Of a stretch of 64,000 nt of DNA, positions 20,685 through 27,465 are shown in pieces. Location: NCBI GenBank assembly GCA_006738865.1, contig AP019701.1:4584001-4648000 (forward strand), written 5' to 3'. A program made the translations under genes and the position numbers. The notes under the pieces were generated by a model. That model saw only the letters and a list, made by a program, of their open reading frames with translations. It had not been told where the DNA came from and made no database searches. Each line of letters starts with the position of its first letter. Within the stretch, counting starts at the first letter, position 1. The DNA is from Allostella sp. ATCC 35155. Lineage in GTDB: Bacteria > Pseudomonadota > Alphaproteobacteria > ATCC43930 > Allostellaceae.

Positions 20685-22060
20685 TGGGCGGCCTCGCCCA
20701 GGGCCGCAGGGCGGAACATCGCCTCCATCTCCCGGCGCACCCGCACCGCCTCGACGCCCGCGTCGATGGCGACGTCGGCCCAGCCGACCGGCCGGCCGGC
20801 GGCGATCGGCCGCTTCAGGCGCACCCCGTGCGCCAGGCCGAGCGGCAGGCCGCCCGCCGCCAGCGACGCCGCCGCCGGCATCAGCCGGCCATAGACGGTG
20901 AAGCCGCCCTCCCCGTCGAGCGTCTCGCCCTCGGCGAGGTCGCGCTTGGCGGTCGCGACGACGTCGCCGAGGAAGCCCTGTGCGGCACCGGTCGCCTCGC
21001 CGCGCAGGCCCGCCATCGCGACCGTGATGCCGAGTTCGAGCCCGATCAGGTGATAGGGCTTGTGCATGGCGGCATAGCGGCCCGAGGGATCGGTGACGAG
21101 GCCGTACTCGCGGAAGCAGCGGGCGACATAGTCGTCGGGCGCCTCGAAGACCGCATAGACGCCCCAGCGCAGGTCGCGGAAGACCGGCCGGCCGTCCCGC
21201 TCCAGGCTGGAGACGACCTCGACCGTGCCTGGCCCGTCGGCGACGGCATCGGCGAGTGCCCCACCGAGCCGCGCCGGACGCAGTACCCGTGGCAGGTCGT
21301 CGACGCCGCAGGGCGGGAACGAAAGCCCGTGCGCCTGGGGGACGAGGCCGGTCGCGTTGGCGACCGCCGCCATCTCGATCGCCGACTTGGTGCCGTCGAG
21401 GAACGAGTTGAACATCTGCGGGTTCATCCCGCCCGCGGCCGCATCCTCGGGCGAGAGGCCGTAGTGACCCCAGACGGTATCGGGGGTCGAAGCGTGATAG
21501 GCTGGCAGGTACTTGGTCCCCTTGCCGGCGCAGACGACGCGCAGGCCGACGGCGCGCGCCCATTCCACCATCTCGGCGATCAGCGCCGGCTGGTCGCCAT
21601 AGGCCAGCGAATAGGCGACCCCGGCCTGGGCCGCCCGCCGCGCGAGCAGCGGCCCGGCCAGCACGTCCGCCTCGACATTGACCATGGTGACGTGCCGGCC
21701 CTGGGCGAAGGCCGCCAGCGCATGGCGGATGCCGGCCGCCGGATGGCCCGTCGCCTCGACCACCACGTCGAGCCCGTCGGCGGCGATCAGCGCCATGGCG
21801 TCGTCGGTGATCGCCGTGGTGCCGCCTGCGCGGGCGGCCGCGAAGTCCACGGCGGCATACTGCTCGGCCGGCCAGCCGCAGCGGGCGAGGGCTGCCCGCG
21901 CCCGGTCGGGCGAGAGGTCGGCGATGCCGAGGACATGGAGGCCCGGCGTGCGGCGGGCCTGGGCCAGGAACATGGTGCCGAACTTGCCGGCGCCGATCAC
22001 GCCGACGCGGATCGGATTCCCGGCGGCTGCGCGCGCCATCAGCAGGCGATGCAGGAACAT
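20681..22060 (-). CDS. COG4091-type dehydrogenase with C-terminal SAF-like domain
   Basis: A 459-aa oxidoreductase resembling homoserine dehydrogenase at its N-terminus: Rossmann loop VGVIGAGKFGTMFLAQARR, then ATGHPAAGIRHALAAFAQG and VNVEADVLAGPLLA. The C-terminal part (DVVATAKRDLAEGETLDGEG onward) looks like a SAF domain, as in COG4091. Such proteins are annotated as predicted homoserine dehydrogenases, but the reaction is not established. It lies 4 bp after the EctD-like dioxygenase gene and overlaps the SDR gene, implying a joint pathway. Start MFLHRLLMARA; the longer frame is spurious. Confidence 0.87.
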   Translation of the reverse strand: MFLHRLLMARAAAGNPIRVGVIGAGKFGTMFLAQARRTPGLHVLGIADLSPDRARAALARCGWPAEQYAAVDFAAARAGGTTAITDDAMALIAADGLDVVVEATGHPAAGIRHALAAFAQGRHVTMVNVEADVLAGPLLARRAAQAGVAYSLAYGDQPALIAEMVEWARAVGLRVVCAGKGTKYLPAYHASTPDTVWGHYGLSPEDAAAGGMNPQMFNSFLDGTKSAIEMAAVANATGLVPQAHGLSFPPCGVDDLPRVLRPARLGGALADAVADGPGTVEVVSSLERDGRPVFRDLRWGVYAVFEAPDDYVARCFREYGLVTDPSGRYAAMHKPYHLIGLELGITVAMAGLRGEATGAAQGFLGDVVATAKRDLAEGETLDGEGGFTVYGRLMPAAASLAAGGLPLGLAHGVRLKRPIAAGRPVGWADVAIDAGVEAVRVRREMEAMFRPAALGEAAQ

Positions 22061-22064
22061 GGGC

Positions 22065-22853
22065 TCAGGCGGCCTTTCCGAGGTGCAGCAGGCAGTCGTC
22101 CGGCAGCGGATCGATCGGGCGGAAATCGCGATGCGCGATCCATTCCGGCCGCTTGAAGCGGCGGATCGCGTTGTCGACCCGGTTGAGGCTGACATAGACG
22201 ATGGTGCGGTCGAAGGGCGACAGGTTGCCCGGGCTGGCATGGACGAGGTTGCCGTGGAACATCAGCACCGAGCCCGCCCGGCCCTTGGGCGCCACCAGCC
22301 CACCCTCGGCGACGAGGCGGCGGATGGTGTCCTTGTCGATCGTCCACAGGGGATAGCTGGTCGTCTGGAGGTCGTGGCCGGCCTCCAGCACGCCCAGCTT
22401 GTGCGAGCGCGGGATGAACATGAGCGCGCCGTTGAACTCGGTCACGTCGTCGAGGAAGACGGCGACGTTCATCGCGTTCGGCCCGGGCATGTCGTCGTCG
22501 TTCTTCCAGGTGCCGTAGTCCTGGTGCCACTGCCACTGGTCGCCGTCGAAGGCAGCCTTGGCGTTGATCTTGAACTGGTGGATGTAGGTCGGCCCGCCGA
22601 GCAGCTGGATCACCGGCTCGACCATGCGCGGATGACGGGCCAGCGCCGCGAAGGTCGGGTCGTAGGTGTGGGTCGCGAATGCGGTCCGGACGACGTCGCC
22701 CGTCCGCTCGCGGACATTCTCGGGCCGGCGCTGGGCGAAGATGCGCGGCACCTCGCCCCGCATCACCGCCACCTCTTCGGCGGTGAAGACATCGGGAAGG
22801 AAGAGGTAGCCCTCCTCCTCGAAGCGCGCGACCTGATCCGAAGCCAGTCTCAT
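22065..22853 (-). CDS. EctD-like phytanoyl-CoA dioxygenase family protein
   Basis: Fe(II)/2-oxoglutarate dioxygenase of the PhyH family, 262 aa. The iron triad is readable: His110 and Asp112 in WQWHQDYGTW, distal His205 in NLVHASPGN, and Arg216 for 2-oxoglutarate. WHQDYGTWKNDDDMP and EFNGALMFIPRSH strongly resemble the ectoine hydroxylase signature, but the Glu of FETW is Gly here and no ectABC genes are near, so I do not call it EctD. It probably hydroxylates a small polar substrate that the following dehydrogenases process. Start MRLASDQ. Confidence 0.88.
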   Translation of the reverse strand: MRLASDQVARFEEEGYLFLPDVFTAEEVAVMRGEVPRIFAQRRPENVRERTGDVVRTAFATHTYDPTFAALARHPRMVEPVIQLLGGPTYIHQFKINAKAAFDGDQWQWHQDYGTWKNDDDMPGPNAMNVAVFLDDVTEFNGALMFIPRSHKLGVLEAGHDLQTTSYPLWTIDKDTIRRLVAEGGLVAPKGRAGSVLMFHGNLVHASPGNLSPFDRTIVYVSLNRVDNAIRRFKRPEWIAHRDFRPIDPLPDDCLLHLGKAA

Positions 22854-22998
22854 GGCGTTCGCTCCCTTCGATCTTCGTTGCCCGAGGCTAGGCCGAACGC
22901 CACCTGCCAGCAAGCCGGCGGCATCACGCCGACGTGACGATGCGGGGTTGGCGCCGGTCTGCTATTCGAGTACGGCAGATTGCACGGGAGGAGCACCC

Positions 22999-23517
22999 AT
23001 GACCTCGAAGCTGGCCGCCGGCAGCGCGATGCCGTCCATCACCCTGCCCAGAGCGGGCGGCGGAACCGTCGATACGGCGGCGGGGGCGCCGGACTGGTCG
23101 CTGGTCGTCGTCTATCGCGGCCGGCACTGCCCGCTCTGCAAGCGCTATCTGGCGCGGCTGGAGGAACTGCGGCCGGAGTTCGAGGCGGCCGCGACGCGTG
23201 TGCTCGCCGTCTCGGGCGATCCGCAGGAGAAGGCGGAAGCCGACGTCGCCGAATTCGGCTGGAACTTTCCGGTCGGCTATGGGCTGTCGGTCGACCAGAT
23301 GCGCATGCTGGGCCTCTACGTCTCCGAGCCGCGGAGCGCGCAGGAGACCGACCGCCCCTTCCCAGAGCCCGGTCTGTTCGTCGTCAATCCCGCCGGCCAG
23401 ATCCAGATCGTCGACCTGTCGAACGCGCCCTTCGCGCGGCCGGACCTCGACGGCATCCTGCGCGGCGTGCGGCTGATCCAGGAGCGCAGCTACCCGATCC
23501 GCGGCACGCTCGCCTGA
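22999..23517 (+). CDS. Peroxiredoxin-like (AhpC/TSA) thioredoxin-fold protein
   Basis: A 172-aa thioredoxin-fold protein of the AhpC/TSA-like group. VVVYRGRHCPLCKRYLARLE carries a CPLC pair at the position of the peroxidatic Cys, and FVVNPAGQIQIVDLSNAPFARPD is the C-terminal part. The atypical C-x-x-C and missing T-x-x-C motif of true peroxiredoxins suggest a thiol oxidoreductase rather than a classical peroxidase. Start at 22999 has GGGAGGAG upstream. Transcribed divergently from the EctD-like operon across 145 bp; it converges with the MAPEG gene. Confidence 0.85.
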   Translation: MTSKLAAGSAMPSITLPRAGGGTVDTAAGAPDWSLVVVYRGRHCPLCKRYLARLEELRPEFEAAATRVLAVSGDPQEKAEADVAEFGWNFPVGYGLSVDQMRMLGLYVSEPRSAQETDRPFPEPGLFVVNPAGQIQIVDLSNAPFARPDLDGILRGVRLIQERSYPIRGTLA

Positions 23518-23536
23518 GCCGGCGGGCGCCGGCTCA
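23515..23536. terminator. Bidirectional hairpin containing both convergent stop codons
   Basis: TGAGCCGGCG (23515-23524) and CGCCGGCTCA (23527-23536) are perfect 10-bp arms with a two-base centre. The left arm begins with the TGA of the peroxiredoxin-like gene and the right arm ends with the antisense TGA of the MAPEG gene. This probably works as a shared terminator for the two converging genes; there is no T-run. Confidence 0.5.
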
Positions 23537-23929
23537 GCCCAGCGCCGTCGCCAGCACCATGATCGACGCGGCGGCGACGACGGCCCAGGTGGCGAGCATG
23601 CCGAAGCCCCGGCCGAGGCTGGGACCGTCGGAGCCGGCGAGTCCGATCGCGTGGCCGATGCGGCCGGCAAAGAGGATGCCCGCCAGGATATGGATGTAGA
23701 GCGAGCCCCACCCCGCCAGCGCCAGCAGGAGCAGGAGGAAGAGGGCGAGCGGCACATACTCGGCGAAGTTGCCATGCACCCGGATGGCCCGTGCCAGCAC
23801 CGGGTCGCCGCCGTCGCCGACGCCGGCCCTGGCGCGGTAGCGGTGGCGCACGACCAGCCCGGCGAGCGCGAGATAGAGCAGGCCGAGCAGGCCCGACCAC
23901 AGCATCAGGGCGGCGATGGCGGGCTTCAT
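23534..23929 (-). CDS. MAPEG family membrane protein
   Basis: A 131-aa membrane protein with four hydrophobic helices and the MAPEG hallmark DPVLARAIRVHGNFAEYVPL, where the Glu and Arg/Asn would bind glutathione. Bacterial MAPEG proteins are trimeric, usually of unknown substrate; some have glutathione transferase or peroxidase activity. The start overlaps the D-carbamoylase stop by four bases, so it is co-translated with a cytosolic amidohydrolase, which is odd. The gamma-glutamyltransferase gene nearby is the only possible glutathione link. Confidence 0.9.
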   Translation of the reverse strand: MKPAIAALMLWSGLLGLLYLALAGLVVRHRYRARAGVGDGGDPVLARAIRVHGNFAEYVPLALFLLLLLALAGWGSLYIHILAGILFAGRIGHAIGLAGSDGPSLGRGFGMLATWAVVAAASIMVLATALG

Positions 23930-24873
23930 GCCTCGTCCTCCGGCGGCAGGATGACGCCGGCGCGCTGGGTGATCGGGCCATAGGCCTCGGGCCGGCGGTG
24001 GGCGGCGAAGTTGAAGATGCTGGTCTTGTAGGCGACCGTGCGGTCGAGGTCGCAGCGGGCGACGATGAGTTCGTCGTCGCGGCTCACCGCCTGGGCCACG
24101 ATCTCGCCCGAGGGCGCGATGATCGCCGAGCCGCCGATCAGCATGCAGCCCTCCTCGACGCCGGCCTTGGCGACGCCGACCACCCAGGTGCCGTTCTGGT
24201 AGGCGCCGGCCTGCATCGAGAGATGGTTGTGGAAGTCCGACAGGGGATCATGCTCGGGCGCCGGCGGATTGTGCTCGGGCGTGTTGTAGCCGAGCAGGAC
24301 CATCTCGACGCCCTGGAGGCCCATGACGCGATAGGTCTCGGGCCAGCGGCGGTCGTTGCAGATCGCCATGCCCATGATGCCGCCGAAGGCGCGCCACACC
24401 GGCCAGCCGAGGTTCCCGACCTCGAAATAGCGCTTCTCCAGGTGCTGGAAGGCACGCCAGGGTTCGTTCGCCGCATGGCCCGGCAGGTGGATCTTGCGGT
24501 ACTTGCCGACGATGCGGCCCCTGGGGTCGACCAGGATGGCGGTGTTGAAGCGGCGGCGGCGCCCCTCCTCGACCGTCAGCTCGGCATAGCCGATCTTGAA
24601 GCCGATGCCGAGCCGGGCCGCCTCCTCGAAGAGCGGCCGCGTCTCCGGCCCCGGCATCTCCTGCTCGAAGAAGGCGTCGATCTCGGCCTCGTCCTCCATC
24701 CACCAGCGCGGGAAGAAGGTGGTCAGCGCGAGTTCGGGGAAGACCACGAGGCGGCAGCCCATGCCGTGCGCCTGGCGCATCAGCTCGACCAGACGCCGGA
24801 TGACGTCGGCGCGCGTGTGCGCCCGCTGGATCGGTCCGAGCTGGGCGGCCCCGACGGTGAGGATGCGCGACAT
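23926..24873 (-). CDS. N-carbamoyl-D-amino-acid hydrolase (nitrilase superfamily)
   Basis: Carbon-nitrogen hydrolase splitting N-carbamoyl-D-amino acids into D-amino acid, CO2 and ammonia. The 315-aa protein aligns by position with the Agrobacterium enzyme: catalytic Glu47 in VVFPELALTTFFPRW, Lys127 in GKYRKIHLPGH and Cys172 in MAICNDRRWPET. The segments EMPGPETRPLFEEAARLGIG and GYNTPEHNPPAPEHDPLSDF are diagnostic of this subgroup. Start MSRILTVGAA; the longer frame is unlikely. Third gene of a dpaL-carbamoylase operon. No hydantoinase gene is present in the window. Confidence 0.9.
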   Translation of the reverse strand: MSRILTVGAAQLGPIQRAHTRADVIRRLVELMRQAHGMGCRLVVFPELALTTFFPRWWMEDEAEIDAFFEQEMPGPETRPLFEEAARLGIGFKIGYAELTVEEGRRRRFNTAILVDPRGRIVGKYRKIHLPGHAANEPWRAFQHLEKRYFEVGNLGWPVWRAFGGIMGMAICNDRRWPETYRVMGLQGVEMVLLGYNTPEHNPPAPEHDPLSDFHNHLSMQAGAYQNGTWVVGVAKAGVEEGCMLIGGSAIIAPSGEIVAQAVSRDDELIVARCDLDRTVAYKTSIFNFAAHRRPEAYGPITQRAGVILPPEDEA

Positions 24874-24886
24874 GGGTCCCCTCTCT

Positions 24887-24919
24887 CCTATTCCTCGGCC
24901 AACCCTATTCCTCGGCCAA
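24887..24919. repeat. Tandem 16-bp repeat copying the carbamoylase stop region
   Basis: CCTATTCCTCGGCCAA occurs at 24887-24902 and 24904-24919. The second copy encodes the last codons (Leu-Ala-Glu-Glu-stop) of the M20 hydrolase; the first lies directly downstream, in the leader of the D-carbamoylase gene. It looks like a local slippage duplication that leaves both genes intact. Confidence 0.8.
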
Positions 24920-26143
24920 TTCGACCAGTGTGTGCAGCAGGACATCGGCCCCGGCCGTCAGGTCCTCGGCCCGTGTGAACTCGCCAACATTGTGGCTGAG
25001 GCCGCCGACCGAAGGCGTGAAGATCATCGCGGCCAGGCAGATGCGCGCCATCATCTGGGCGTCGTGGCCGGCGCCCGAGGTCATGCGGCGGATCGAGTGC
25101 CCCAGCCGCCCCGCGACCTGCTCGATGCGCCGGGCGATGCCCGTGTCGAAGACCACGGGATCGAACCGCGCCAGGCGCCGCGACCGGATTTCGACCTTCT
25201 CCGACCGGGCGAGATCCTCGGTGAAGGCGGCGAGCCGCCGCTCCGCCTCGGCCAGCGCCGCGGCGTCGGTGTTGCGCAGGTCGACCGTCATGGTGGCGCG
25301 GGCCGCGATGACGTTGATGATGTTGGGGACGAGCTCGATCCGCCCGACGGTCGCCAGCTGGTTGCCGCCCATGCGCTGCGCCAGCTCGCGCAGGAAGAGC
25401 GTGACGGCGCCGGCGACGAAGCCGGCATCGCGGCGCAGGCGGAGCGGCGTCGTGCCGGCATGGTTCGACTGGCCCTCGATCGTCAGTTCCTGCCAGGAGA
25501 TGCCCTGGAGGCTGTCGACGGCGCCGAGCGTCACCCCTTCGCTATCGAGCACCGGCCCCTGCTCGATATGCAGCTCGACGAAGGCGTGCGGCCGGATGGT
25601 GCCGACCGGCATGTCGCCGACATAGCCGATGCGCGCCAGCTCGTCCCCGACTAGCGCGCCGTCGATGCCGCGGACGGCGAGCGCCTCGGCCAGCGACAGG
25701 CCGCCGGCATGGACGAGGCTGCCCATCATGTCGGGCGCGAAGCGCGCGCCCTCCTCGTTGGTGAAGACGGCGACCGCGAGCGGCCGGCGCGTCAGCACCT
25801 CCGCCTCGTTGAGGACGCGCACCACCTCGAGTCCCGCCAGCACGCCGTAATTGCCGTCGTAGCGGCCGCCGGTGCGCACCGTGTCGATGTGCGAGCCGGT
25901 CATCACCGGCGCGCCGTCCTCACGGCCCGCACGCACCCCGAAGATGTTGCCGATCGCGTCGATCCGCACGAAGAGGCCGAGTTCGCGCATCCATTCCACG
26001 ACCTGGTCGCGGCCGGCCTTGTCCGCGTCGGTCAGTGCCAGGCGGCAGCAGCCGCCGCCCTCGATCGCGCCGATCCCGGCCAGCGCGTCGAGCCTGGCGG
26101 CGAGCCGTTCCCCGTCGATGCGGAGCTTGCCGAGGTTCCTCAT
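24905..26143 (-). CDS. M20-family N-carbamoyl-L-amino acid hydrolase / allantoate amidohydrolase-like
   Basis: Zinc amidohydrolase of the M20 hydantoinase/carbamoylase group, 412 aa. Metal ligands are visible: His in TGSHIDTVRTGGRYDGNYG with the bridging Asp, Glu pair in FTNEEGARFAPDMMGS, His in ELHIEQGPVLD, and the C-terminal SGAGHDAQMMA. The family splits N-carbamoyl-L-amino acids, beta-ureidopropionate or allantoate; the motifs do not decide. Its start overlaps the dpaL stop by four bases. Next to dpaL and a D-specific carbamoylase, a role in ureido or diaminopropionate nitrogen salvage is likely. Confidence 0.9.
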   Translation of the reverse strand: MRNLGKLRIDGERLAARLDALAGIGAIEGGGCCRLALTDADKAGRDQVVEWMRELGLFVRIDAIGNIFGVRAGREDGAPVMTGSHIDTVRTGGRYDGNYGVLAGLEVVRVLNEAEVLTRRPLAVAVFTNEEGARFAPDMMGSLVHAGGLSLAEALAVRGIDGALVGDELARIGYVGDMPVGTIRPHAFVELHIEQGPVLDSEGVTLGAVDSLQGISWQELTIEGQSNHAGTTPLRLRRDAGFVAGAVTLFLRELAQRMGGNQLATVGRIELVPNIINVIAARATMTVDLRNTDAAALAEAERRLAAFTEDLARSEKVEIRSRRLARFDPVVFDTGIARRIEQVAGRLGHSIRRMTSGAGHDAQMMARICLAAMIFTPSVGGLSHNVGEFTRAEDLTAGADVLLHTLVELAEE

Positions 26144-27351
26144 GCCGCCGCCCGCACCGCCGCGGCCGGGCGGCCGACCAGCTCGGCATAGAGGGCGGGG
26201 TCGGTGTCGCCCTCGCTGCCGAAGAGCAGCACCCGCGAACCGGCATCGAGGCCCAGCGCCCGGCGCGCGTCGGAATCGCCCATGGCCGCCATCAGCCCGG
26301 CGAGACCGCCGACCCCGGATTCACCCGCGACGACCGGCGGCGCGCCCGCGGCCAGCGCCTGCATCGCCGTGACGGCGGCGGCGTCGGGGATCGTCATGAA
26401 GGCGTCCGCACCGGTTTCCAGCACTGCCCAGGCGATGAGCGAGACCTCGCCGCAGGCGAGCCCGGCCATGATCGTGTCGAGCGCACCGGGAAAGACGGTC
26501 GGCCGCCCGGCCTCGGCGCTGGCGAAGAGGCAGGCCGCCTTCTCCGGCTCGACGACGACGAAACGCGGTCGATCGGCGCCCCAGCGCTCCCAGAAATGGC
26601 CGCAGATGGCGGCCGCGAGGCCGCCGACGCCGGCCTGGACGAAGCAGTGGGTCGGCCGCTCGCCGGCGGGCAGCTGGGCCATCGCCTCGTCCGCCATCAG
26701 GGCATAGCCCTGCATGACGTCGCGCGGCACGTCGACATAGCCCTCGTAGGAGGTGTCGGAAACGACGAACCAGCCGTTCCGCGCCGCATCCTCGGCCGCC
26801 CGGCGCACCGAATCGTCGTAGTTGCCGGGCGTGCGCACGACCTCGGCGCCGTAGGCGGCGATGGCGTCGCGGCGGCCCTCGCTCACCGTCTCGTGGATGT
26901 AGATGACGCAGCGGCAGCCGAAGGTCCGGGCGCCCCAGGCGACCGAGCGGCCATGGTTGCCGTCGGTGGCGCAGGTGACCGTGATGCCGGACACGATGTC
27001 GCGATGCCGGCCGGCCGCGAGTTCCGCCGCCCCGACCGTCTCGCCGGTGCGCGCCGCGATCTCGCGGGCGAGCAGGCGGAAGACGGCATAGGCGCCGCCC
27101 AGTGCCTTGAAGCTGCCGAGGCCGAAGCGCCCGCTCTCGTCCTTGTACCAGAGGGCGCTGAGGCCGAGATCGCGGGCGAGGCCCGGCAGCGCGACCAGCG
27201 GCGTCGGCGCATAGCCCGGCCAATGCCGGATCTCGTCGCGGGCGGCGGCGAAGGCGGCCTGGTTGAGCACGGCCTGCTGGGCGGGGCCGTAGGGAGCATC
27301 CGGGCCGGCGGCGCGCGGATTGGCGATGAGGCGGTGGGGGATCGTCGTCAT
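26140..27351 (-). CDS. dpaL: Diaminopropionate ammonia-lyase
   Basis: PLP enzyme converting D- or L-2,3-diaminopropionate to pyruvate and two ammonia. The 403-aa protein has the PLP lysine in GRFGLGSFKALGGAYA, the motif TVTCATDGNHGRSVAWGAR, SDTSYEGYVDVPRDVMQGY (specific to this family), and the glycine loop in VQAGVGGLAAA. Start MTTIPHRLIANP. First gene of the operon dpaL-M20 hydrolase-D-carbamoylase-MAPEG. The pair dpaL and M20 hydrolase recalls E. coli ygeX and ygeY, next to hydantoinase hyuA. Confidence 0.94.
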   Translation of the reverse strand: MTTIPHRLIANPRAAGPDAPYGPAQQAVLNQAAFAAARDEIRHWPGYAPTPLVALPGLARDLGLSALWYKDESGRFGLGSFKALGGAYAVFRLLAREIAARTGETVGAAELAAGRHRDIVSGITVTCATDGNHGRSVAWGARTFGCRCVIYIHETVSEGRRDAIAAYGAEVVRTPGNYDDSVRRAAEDAARNGWFVVSDTSYEGYVDVPRDVMQGYALMADEAMAQLPAGERPTHCFVQAGVGGLAAAICGHFWERWGADRPRFVVVEPEKAACLFASAEAGRPTVFPGALDTIMAGLACGEVSLIAWAVLETGADAFMTIPDAAAVTAMQALAAGAPPVVAGESGVGGLAGLMAAMGDSDARRALGLDAGSRVLLFGSEGDTDPALYAELVGRPAAAVRAAA

Positions 27352-27357
27352 GGCTGC

Positions 27358-27390
27358 GGGACAATAGCCCGCCCTTGGCCCGATTGTCCC
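27358..27390. promoter_or_regulatory. Candidate operator between dpaL and ggt
   Basis: GGGACAAT (27358-27365) and ATTGTCCC (27383-27390) form a perfect 8-bp inverted repeat with a 17-base spacer, about 25 bp centre to centre, in the 114-bp divergent gap. A shorter related element, GGGAATCGTCCC, lies at 27418-27429 nearer to ggt. These could bind one dimeric regulator for both operons. No regulator gene is adjacent. Confidence 0.4.
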
Positions 27391-27465
27391 TTGTCGCTCC
27401 GCGCCTGCGCGCGGTACGGGAATCGTCCCTCCGCCGATCCCGCCATTCCTTCCGGGAGCCCCGTC

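Noticed and set aside
19908-20894. A plus-strand gene starting at the ATG in the right outer repeat arm near 19908
   Set aside because: It lies antisense to the SDR gene and its translation has no features. The ATG arises from the inverted repeat mirroring the VOC start.
22065-22853. Ectoine hydroxylase (EctD)
   Set aside because: The signature is close but a key Glu is Gly, and no ectA, ectB or ectC gene is near. I kept the broader family name.
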